A stretch of 64,000 nt of DNA from Cyrtodaria siliqua. Lineage: Eukaryota; Mollusca; Bivalvia; Adapedonta; Hiatellidae. Below the pieces are notes generated by a model. That model was not told the DNA's origin. It searched no databases and worked only from the letters and a program-made list of their open reading frames with translations. The DNA lies in contig JAWPHD010005547.1 in NCBI GenBank assembly GCA_037043455.1, positions 1-64,000 of the forward strand, given 5' to 3'. Position 1 is the first letter of the stretch. The number at the start of each line of letters is the position of its first letter. This document shows positions 48,401-60,400 of this stretch, piece after piece. Both the position numbers and the translations under genes were made by a program.

Positions 48401-51400
48401 CACTAGATATCCATGGACTCCTTCGCGGGATCCTTCCTAGGCGTGCTTCGGTCTAGTTATCCGTCGACTACCGTCTTGTCTCTATCCCTCTCCTTAGATT
48501 TGGGCTCCATTGTGAGCTTGTGGCCGTCGGGATTATAAATTAAACAACACTTTCTGCCGGGGATCGTGGGTTTATTAAGGGTAGAGTCAATAGTAAGATA
48601 TAAACCTATAACAATACAAACAAATACTTAATATACAAGACTTGGAAAACAGACAAACAAGACAAATACGATACAAAACCCACGCGGCGGTATTTCATCA
48701 TTGTAAACATAATATATATACAAACAATGTCTTGCCAAACTCGAAGTAGAGATGCTCGTAGATATAATTCTCACCGAATTACAAATGTCACGAATTACAA
48801 ATGTCACGAATTACAAATGTCATGAATTACAAATGACTTTAATTCACTCACGTAAAGGAACAAGATACCTTCATGAGTATAACTATATGAGTTATACGTC
48901 GTCAGTCAGAAGGAGAAGTGCGGAGAATTTTTGCTAATTGGTGTTAAGACCCATCATGCAATATTATCGCTCGCTCGCTCACTCACTCACTCACTCACTC
49001 ACTCACTCACTCACTCACTCACTCACTCACTCACTCACTCACTCACTCACTCACTCACTCACTCACTCACTCACTCACTCACTCACTCACTCACTCACTC
49101 ACTCACTCACTCACTCACTCACTCACTCACTCACTCACTCACTCACTCACTCACTCACTCACTCACTCACTCACTCACTCACTCACTAACTCATGGCGAA
49201 CATGTTTTGGGCAATATACACAGACTGGACATTACAAGCCAGTAAACGTAAACATTGGAACAGACTATAAATACTATAAACACAGCTCTCTTCTGGTACA
49301 TTAGGTTTGCATCCACCAATACTAAGAGTACATACTACAATGCAAAATACAAGACCTGGGTCACGCGTGTATCACAGTTGTATCCTCCTGAAAAAACCTT
49401 AGGAATATATTCGTTAGTCGGAGTAAGGAAGGTTCCCGGATTCATTTGTATCCTACCTCTCTCTCTCTGGAGCGGCTCTAATCTAAATATCCGTTGATAT
49501 AATGATATAAGAACAATTAAATGCCACTATTTGTAGTTATGTTGTATTCCTTATCTGTGTAGTGTGTTCCTTGCAGAAGACATTATAACAGTTAAATTAA
49601 ATCTTGAAAGATGAGTGTTTTGTAGGACTGTTAGAGGGATACTTTTATTACAACACAAAATACCTGTCATTCCAATATCTTCTTTTATTCAGTGTTTCAG
49701 AGACAATTTTAAAACCTATACTTGTCTTCGCTGTATATCAGGTAGAAAAGTGTCTGATATACGCGGTTTAATAAGCGTGTTCAATTTGGCGAGTTAATAG
49801 ACCAAAGAACAGTGACGAAAGAAAGTGCTGTTTTAAATAAACCTACAATTTCAAATTTGTCATAATAGGAGTGAGATACTGTTGCCTATTTTTCACTAAT
49901 ATAGAAAAACGGTCAGCCTTTAAAATTCCACAAACTGATTATACTTTAAATACTAATCAATTTTTATCATTTACATTTATTTGCAGGAGAACATGGATCC
50001 ATTCAGCTACAGGTTATGCCTTAAATTCAATATATTTAAACTAGAAAATCATTTGTAAACCTATCTTATTCCGCCATACGTAAATAGTACTCTCCTCAAA
50101 TCGCGAATGAACTCGTTAATATATCCCAGTATAAATATAATAAGCTAAGTCGCTTGTTGTTTGCTTTAGTTCTAACGCATAATTCATTATTTCTCTATTT
50201 AAATTGAACATTAAATAAGACACTATATAGATAGCTCTAGACTATCAAAGATCATTAATAACTGTATTAGTACAAAAGATCCTTAACCCTGAACTTAAAA
50301 CCGAACAAAAACTCGTAGTTAAGTTGTATCTATACCGTTTGTAGTGACTGTCGATAACTATATATTTGTATTTACATGGTCACTTCTATAAATGGCAGGT
50401 CGATAGTTTTGACTAAATAACCGCCTACAGGTAATACATTTTCTAATAAAGCAGGTATTTAGTGTCTTCTGTGGTAAATATTTATTTTAATATTTTTTTA
50501 CTTGTTTCATAGAAGGATCATGTGAACTATTGCCCTAGTGTGAACTATTTCCCTATGACAAAAGTTCACATAACCTCGAATTGCACCTCGGGAAACGAGT
50601 ATACAACTATTTAATTCCGTAGAAGTCAGTGGATTAGAACTATTTACCTGAGGGATTGACTACTGACCCGAGAGGAATATTACTGAACGAGGCGCCGAGT
50701 ACTCATCTAAGGAATTAAATAGTTGTTCAATATATATCATAACATGTAAGCGTTTTTACTTTTAAAATTGTATAGGGATATGGAAAAGTGTATGGCAATG
50801 CAAAATGTATGTGTATCCTATTTGTTTACATGATGTTTTGCTGTTTGAAAAAATATGATTCATTGCACATTAATTTTACAGAAACGGTTGTCATATTTCC
50901 GATCAGAATGGTCAAACTATTTAATCACACGCGACTAATTTTAGATCAATGACAAACGCTTATATTAAATGATATATAATAATGTTTACTATTGACCGGT
51001 TAAAGCCATATTAGTAGATCGTTTAATTTTACATCTTATATACCATTATGTCGTTTGAAAGATTATATTATAGGTCCCTGAAACACTTATTCAATCCGTG
51101 TACAAAGTTGTTGTGTCTGGTAGTGGTGGACTGACATTTACAAATGAATCGTCAATAAACTACAAGGGAAACAGCGTGAACATATACATCCAGACAGATA
51201 AAACACGATATTCCGCTGGACAAGAAGGTGACCATGTTATCCGTTTAATGTTTGCTTTTTATTAAAGTAAAGTAGGGCCTAAATAGTTAAAACTATTTAA
51301 TTTAATATTTATTTTTTTAAACACGAACATTGAAAACTTAAAATAAGATTTAAATCATATATATTCTGTAGTATATTTTGTTTTAAATAGTAATTACTGC

Positions 51401-54400
51401 ACAGCACAATAGATATATTATAAATATGAGTATATATTTATATAATGCATTCAGTCATTGCACTATGTGTTGCTAGCTCCCTCTGAGATGGATGTCATAA
51501 TATAATCTATTATGGTGTGTTAACGGGGTGGGAATGAAAATCAGGCTAAGTATGGTACGTGTGTACGTAAGAATTGTTACGTAATACATTTGCTGTATAT
51601 TTGGATGTTTCCATTTTTAAAACTTTTTTGTCTAACAGTGACAAAATTGTTCGAGTTCTTTAATTCATACTTCAGAGAGATAACTTAAAATGTTCAATGA
51701 CAGCGCCATAGTAATTTCATATATTGTTTTATCTTAACTGTTAATGCTTCTCAACCTGCATCTAAACACTAGAATAATTTAAAATGTTGATATTTGTATG
51801 TACTTGTGTACACACCCGTTGAAGTACATTTGTTTGTCTTCTGATAATACATAGTAAATATTTTACCATATCATCCCTTATGTATTATTACTTTAACTCC
51901 TTCTTGTAGCGTAATTTATGTTCATTTCATCAGTGTTCTTGCAGAGTATGACCTATTTGTGTCGACGCGTCGTAAAATCATTCATTTATTTATTCGTACT
52001 CTTTCTATCCAAACACAGTTGGAATTTAAAATATTGGACATAATCACAATAATTTGAATTAAACAATTATATTAGGTATTTAATAACATTTATTAGCATA
52101 TTATCATGATTATTGTTGTTTGCATTCAATGATAAATTTGATTGAAGAAAATCAGGAACTATTTATCATTTATTAGACTTTGAGTGCAAAGCATGTATAA
52201 ACAAAAAAGTACATATAGCTACGTAAGCGATGTCAATACATATTGAAAAGCGGATCCCTTGTTAGCAACACACTCAAACATTTCGTTTTATTGAGTCTGT
52301 TCATGAGAGGTAATAACTATAATGTGCAAGATACACATAAACACGGTCTTTAACGCCACAAATATTGGGCTTGATGATCCCAAACGATTAAGTTCATTCT
52401 GTTCTGGAAGATTTGTAAAATGGTATTTTTTAATATTTAATTACTTCCTTGGTTAAGATTTCATTAATTGAGATGGATTTATCTGTTAAATTTTAAACCT
52501 GAATATTGTAATAATATTCAAGGGTTTGTCGGCACAATTTATACAAAGGTCATTTTTAGCTTATTAGTTATCAATGCTATAGTGTATTTAATTTGTATTT
52601 TACTGTTGTATTTCGGCAAATAAGGTTTAGCTAAAATAAAATCCGTGAAATGAATTATCAATTCAAAACAGTATCCTTTCTTAATGCATACAAATAGCGT
52701 CAGCTATGTTTAATCCTGAAAAACATGATAAAATAATTTCATGCTAATGAGGAAGATATCCCTGACATCAAATGCCGTATGTATTTAAGAAAACAAAATA
52801 TATTTAAATGTATTTAAATTTAAGGTGGCACAATCAGGAAATTTCACAAAATATTGCCCAAATTTAAACTCACATAGCATGAAGAGTATTATGCATATAC
52901 GTTTCATTTATATGTCAATTTATTTCTCTTTTTGATGATGGTATTTTCCTTACTTTAATATTTTAAACAAAAATGGAGATTAAAGGAAAGACTCACTTTG
53001 TCAGTTGTTTGCTACTTTAGGGAAAAGCAAAACATGATGATAGTTTAAACTTTAAACTGTTGTTTCATGCAATTTTATTTTAAAAATATTAAAAACAATT
53101 AGTATAATCCAATTTTGCTATTCAATATTAATCTTTCGAATGTATTCTCGTCAAAATGAATGCATTTTTGAGAGCGGAGATAGAATGAAATGAAACTTTA
53201 AGGAGCCACATGATATGTTGGTTTCTTTATTGGTTCAGATAGGAAGTTTCCAATCTGTTTGTTATTAGGTCTGTGTTCAGAAGCAACTTCAATTTAAGAA
53301 AGATTTTAACATTATGTTTCTTTTATTTTTCAGTGAAATATCGAGTCATTGCCTTGCTTCCGAATTTGATGGGGGTTAGCGCAAACGTTACAGTCACCAT
53401 ATTTGTAAGAAATATGTGTTTATTTAAAATACTTCACATGCACCCAACAGGGTGCGAACAATTGGTGCATAAAGCGGTTTAGAAATATTTAAGTATTGCA
53501 TTTCAGTGAAGTGACAGTGAATATTGTCAACCTAGTGTAATAATGTCGACCGAGGCTCACTGGGATGTAATATTCATTTTATTATACCGAACACATTTTG
53601 GCATTTTGGAAAAATTGAAATATGAAAGAAAATATGCAATTTGTTATATGTATTTAATTATGTTTTAACCATTTTTTTTTATTTAAGTAAAACATTATGG
53701 TCTAAAAAGCAAGATCTTCTTTATATATTCTTTTACACATTTTTATCAACAATTTAGCTATGTCAGCAGCATACTATTTTATTCTTAGAACAGACAGATA
53801 TTTTAATAAAGTTCTCTAATAGCGTGTTGGACATGGGAAACCCAATACCTATTTAATAACTTGCTGTGACGTCACAATCATGAAACATTACACAATGTTG
53901 ACCGCTCAGCGTCATAATCGGAATACAGTGTAACATGTTTCACTCTAGGGTATATGTATAAATTATCACATTCCTTTTTCCATATCATCCCTCAACAATA
54001 TCTTACGGACCTCGGTATTGATATTGAATTCTCGGGATGATATCAGGCGTGATGTGGAAAAAGAAGAGGTGTTATTTATTTATCATTGAACTACACACAT
54101 AACAAATATTATTTTGAAATATGTATTACAGATCTATTGTTGTAATTAATGGGATTGCCTTCTCTAAATTCAGTCTTACTATGCGCAGACTTATTTATCC
54201 CAAAACATATCAATATTATTTTAGGACGGAAAGGACAATAAAATCCAAATAGTAGGTCCACAAGAAACAAAGGATGGTGTTGTAAAAGGAGTGCTTAAGC
54301 TCAGTGAAGAACCTGTCTTCGGAGATTGGAGAATTTCCGCATCTGTAAAGGTAAAGTTGCATGAATTTAGTTTAAATTTCCGTGTGACTTGACTGGTATA

Positions 54401-57400
54401 AATTTTTAGAAATCATATAATAACGTTTGTGATATTGTATATCAATATTATTTGTAATATAATACCTGTTTTGATATTGCATTTCAGGAAATACATGTAT
54501 CAAAGACTAAGCAGTTTGTCGTCAAACCATATGGTAATTGCATTTACATTTTTTCGACAAATATACTTCGAAAGTAAAACGAAAATTAATCTTGTATTAA
54601 AAAAAATATACACGTACTTGCTTTAAAGATTATTTGTGTTACTTGTAGGTTGAATAAGGATGTACACATGAGTGATAAAATGATTTATTTCCCTTCATTA
54701 ATATAAATACTAAAATTGAATTACAGATAATATGAAATTTACGTTAATTCAAAGCTGTTTCCAATTGGGTTAACTAATGAGTAAAATCATTTGTGTATTT
54801 GCTTTTTTTGCATGATTGAATTCATGAGCATAATGATGTGTGTTATATGTGAATATCACATAAAGCCGCTGGTATTATACCGTAACGATACACCAATAGG
54901 CGAGAATATGATTTAAGAAAACAACATTTATTTTAATTGATTCTTTTAAGAAATTATTATTAGATTAAAATACTCATGAAGCCAACACAACTCCAATCAT
55001 TTCAATGTCATCAAACATTTGTCAAAATGATGTCACAACATTTAAGTGTAGATTCCATCGCCCCATTATTATTCTGTGAATTGATGCTGTTTGTACCGAC
55101 ACTGTTATTCTTACACATCAAACTACGTTATCTGCTTATCAGTATTACCTCGATTTGCTGTGGACCTCGAACTTCCTTCAGTCATCAGGGAAACAGATTC
55201 GAGCATAATTGCAAATGTTACTGCAATGTAAGTAAATTTAACCTATAGCTCCATAAGACTGCTCAAATTTAGAAATAAATTTCAAATTGTGTTGCCTACG
55301 TAATACACATAGGCTTGTTATTTAAACATGCCTTCGGCAGCTGATCCTTATGAGTGTGTCTATGGTTAACATACTGTAAATCATGCCGTTGACGATAAGC
55401 ATGATTACAACTTCAATTCCTAGTGAATCGTCCATACAACTTGAATGGTATAAACACATATTTTGTAATATTCAAAGATTACAGTTTCACTTGCTGAAAT
55501 GAGGTGTTCGTAGATCAGTCTTTTGAAATGTAGCATGTACCCTAGAACCGGGTTTAAACCCGCAGCGGCCTTTTTGCTACTGACGGTTTCAAGGCGGCAG
55601 CCCTAGCGTCAACTCGTTTGTGTGTGTGATGTCACATGCCTTACTTCTTATTTACTTTGCAAGTGTTGTTTTAATGATTGTTTCTGGTTGACTATGATAG
55701 ATGTGAAAGCTCTTTTCAATGCTCGAATTTAGTACCTTCTTCACTTACCTGCAGAACTGCAGAGTTGCTCATGTTATATTGCAAATACCTTAAAGACCTT
55801 TAATGAACGTGACAAAAATGACAAAATTTACTTGAGTTCCGGGGATTTTACCCATCTGTCTGGAGAAGCAGTGGCCCCATTCCTGCCCGGGAACCACATA
55901 ATTGCAAGGTAAAAGTAGAAATAAAATCGAACAGGAAAAGTAGCATTTAAGGAAAACAGTCAACCACAAACACACACAGAAACAAATAACAAAAACTTCA
56001 AAGATGATTAAAAAGCAAGACATATCAAACACATATTAATGGTTCACAATAGGGCTACCGCCTTGGAACGGTCAATGGCAAACAAAGGCCACTAGGGTTT
56101 AAACCAGGTTCAAGGGTACACCAAACCTCACTCTTACTATATTGTCATCCCAATAAACGGGACAACTCGATTTGCCTCGAATGTGTTTACCATGCACTTC
56201 TTTATCACTAAACTATTTTAATTACTTTTTTTACAATGAAGTTGGTTTAATATATGTCCATTTTCAATCTAAAGTATGATATCATTAACTTATATTCAGA
56301 CCTATGCACATAACTCAATGTATGTAAAACACTGACCATTAAAATGAATAGATTTCAACATTAACATTTACATGTAATATGCTTCAGGTTCACATTCAAC
56401 AAACCTGTATTGGGAAATGTTACAATACAGATATACAAGGTTGCTGATTTAACACTTCATAAGGAGTATTCAAAACAGGTGTTTATTTTGACTTTTTCTT
56501 TAATGTGTACTTATAAACATATAAAGGTAGTGATCTTAAAACAATTTCCGTTCAAAAATTATACATTAAGTGACTTTTCCTTATATAAATGGGTTTCATT
56601 CAATGTCCTTAAGCCAATCTAATATACAGTATGCCGCAGTTCAGTGTCAAACATAATTTTACCTTAACAAGGGTTTTCTAATTACCTTATCTGTGTAAGT
56701 GTATTTCAGTTTTGATTGTTCAGACAGAACCTGATTTGGGATAAAGGGTCAAAGTAACATTAAACTTTAATCTCACCTTGAAAATGTTTCCGCAACAAAT
56801 TCGAAATAAGTCCCAGTTTCTGCTAATATTCAAAAACAATTGTTGATATGATCCACTTCGAGAAAGCAAGTGACCTTCTGATTTTTCGTGTCAGTAGACA
56901 TTGCAACTTGTCTGCAAATGTCCCTAATTCGATCTAAACGCTTATCAATGAAATGCTAGTCGAATTGGCTTTAGTTACATTTAATACAGATGTTTAGAGG
57001 AGGCACGTATGTGGTATGTATCGAGGAGAGGTATGGGTGTAGGTTATATAGATATATGAAATGAAAGATAAACATCCTGTTCAAATGTGGACGGTATGTG
57101 AGTGGTTTCACAGTCTGATCATTCGCGAAATTGAGACGTTAGCCAATATAGCAACGCGTTACATTATAGTTGCATTACAATTGAGGTTTAGCTGTTATCA
57201 CAAATTATTAATATTTATAGCATCAATAAAATAATAATAATAATAATAATAAGGTGCAATGTGTTAACGTCTACGTGTAACCGTAATCCGTTAACGCAAC
57301 CGACTTCTGTATTCCATACATTTGACACGAACACAGATCGTCTTGCACGCGACCACTTTGAAAGAGTGATCGGCAAAAAAATTGCAAAGATCACATAATT

Positions 57401-60400
57401 TAACATGTAACTGGTATGTTTACATGAACAATAAAAGTGGTTTAAATGGAATTGGGCTAAATATGAACTCGTTGGTGTTAATCTCCGCAATATCTCAGCT
57501 AAACGAATAAACTGGAAATAAACGCCTTCTTTTGGTTCTTTATGTCATACGATACAGAACCAGACATTGATTACACAAAATCAGGAACATTATAATCGCT
57601 AGCTTTCTAAACGTCAAGCCAAAAGCCATGATGTGAGTTAGATAATATTTACAAATTATGAAAGTGTGTCAAAATATAATTTAAAACCTTTATCGGTACC
57701 ATATGAAACCATATGAAAGCATTATAAAATATGTTTATAAAAAGGTTGTGAATATCAATATAACTATTTTATTTTCTGTAATTTTAACAACTTGAAAATG
57801 GTTCATCCTTGCCATTTTGCTCACAATTCTATATCAGGTTGATTTGTTTTGTTTTAATTAACAGATTTACGGCCAAGTCAGTTTTAACATACCAATGCTG
57901 GAAATGCGTTCCGTGTTCAGTTACTTACAAAATGATTTCAACATAAGAGCATTAGTAACAGATAACGCAACAGCACTTACCATGGCGACAGAAAAAAAAC
58001 TCAACATACTAAACGATTTGCCAAGAATAGTAATAACTAAAGCTGACAATCGAGATTATTTCGTTCCTGGAATAGATCATTATGTAACGGTAAGTTTACA
58101 TTATTTACCAAATAAATCTAGTAGTGTATATTTAAGGTACATTACACTGAGACATAACTTACCCAGGATAAATACTGAGGCACACAAATGCATGCTTTAT
58201 ATATGCTCCATATATACACGTACAACTGCCATTGAACTGTTCGGGTTGTTCAGAATCGATCTCCAAAACCAACCGATGGCCGTTACCTAAACATTCATCT
58301 AATTAGTGTTATAATGCAGACACATTTTATATTGCATACTCTTAATAAAGTAAGTATACCGAACGTATTTATTCGGGCAAAATTTAGATAAACATAACAA
58401 TATTACCATTATTAGAGATCTACTAAATAAAAATGTTTCTTGTTTAAACTCCAAACCCGCGCAAAAATTACGCGAGCATGTTATGATTGACATGGCCATG
58501 CAACCATCTAAGTTAAGCGGGAATACTGAAAAATGTAATACTTAATCTAATCAAAATATAATATGTTAATTAACGGTCACGTGAGCAAACATACGTTCCC
58601 TTATGTGAATATTGCGATCCTAGCAACATTTACACACAGTTAATATAATATTTTCAAATTCAGACATTTATGAACACAGACTTACTTGCACCTATGTTCA
58701 TATTTTCATGTAAAACTATACATTTAACTGAATAAAATTCAAAGTTTAGGTTTATACTCAGAGTTATGCTCTACCTACGGATAGAGTACCTGTAAATTGT
58801 ATGAAACAATTCTTAAACAAACTGTTAATGTTTTTTTCTCAAAAGGCGTACACGTTTGATAAATCCGTATATCATGTGTACATGAGCAACCTCTGTCATA
58901 ATGCTTACTCATTAACATACAGTTTTATATTTATTTTTTCTGAAGATATTTGTGGGAAAACGAGAGAAGATAGATGGCAAATATGTAACCTACTCAACTC
59001 CCGGAGTTGTAAATGTATCTACTGAAATAACTACGGCAGAGAACAAATCGTGCGACTGGAACAATCCTCCGGAGTATTGGGATATTAAACGTTTACAACT
59101 TCCGAGTTTTGTGCTTTCATTTTATGAAACTGGACTTGTTGCTTTCAAAGTTCCAGTTCCGCAGCTGGCACAGAAGATCGAACTCTCGGTAGGTAGTTTA
59201 ATCCACGTTTGTGGAAATATATAGATAATAAAATCAGTTTGTACATGTTGCTTTACAAATGGAAACAGGATCACAATAATGATACATTTAATATGAAGTG
59301 TAATACATATTGGTCTTATGTATATTATCATTCATCGTTAATGAATAAAGAATACAGCATACAACAATGCAAACTAAGCATGCGATACATTCCAGTTCAA
59401 TATCATTGTTTAATATATATTTTTACGACTTCATTCGATTATTGTTTTGTTTCAATCTTATTTTATCGTCTTTTAAATAAGAATTAGTTTAAAAAATTCT
59501 AAAGGAAATAATATGTAAAATAAATATATATAACAGATATTGTTTCAAGGAAGATTTATATACTTTACGTTCTAGCAAGACTAGCATTTTTGGCGTGATG
59601 TTCGACTAATCCCAGAAATTAGTTAATGGAAAATATAAATCGATTGCATACTGTACCATACTGCCGCTTTAACCGAATTGGGATTTCAAAATATGTTCCA
59701 ACTTTCAAATTATTACTGTGTTTCCTTTCATAACGGTCAGCGTTTTCATTTTTTTCTTCATGCATCCGCTATTCTTAATTTTCAGATAAAATACCTGAAC
59801 ACAGCAGAAACAATTATCCTGAGGGCAATATCGTATAACCAATTGACAATGCTGAGATTGTATCCTAGCAAAGCGGAAGCGAAGGTTTGTAGTTTATTAT
59901 TTATACATTCAAATTAAATTTGCTTGTGTTTTTACCGTCTCAATCATTAATTTTACTTATATTGCCTATTAATGCTGCCTTGTTGGTTAGAGAATAGTTC
60001 ATTGCGGGGATTTCGTTATTTATACTGTCCCGTTTTATTGGGTTTACAGTAGAGAAAGTGGGAGATTTGTGCACCATAGAACCTGGTTTAAACCTCCAGC
60101 GGCCTTTTTGCCACTGACCTTTCCAAGGCGGTTTCCCTATTGTCAGCCCTTTTGTGTTTGTGATGTCTTATTTAGCCTTTTATTTTGTTCTTTGTTTCTG
60201 TGACTTCTATAAAAGTCATGTGCTATCGATCATCGGTTGGAAACAAAAATTGCGAATAATCGATCATATATTTTTAACAGATTCGAAATATTATTAGTTG
60301 CCCTTGAGTCGGACAATAAATGTAACTTACGAAATCAATTGATTGAAATAAACACAATAGCATTGAGAAATCATTGCATTGCCTTACTTCCATATAGTGG

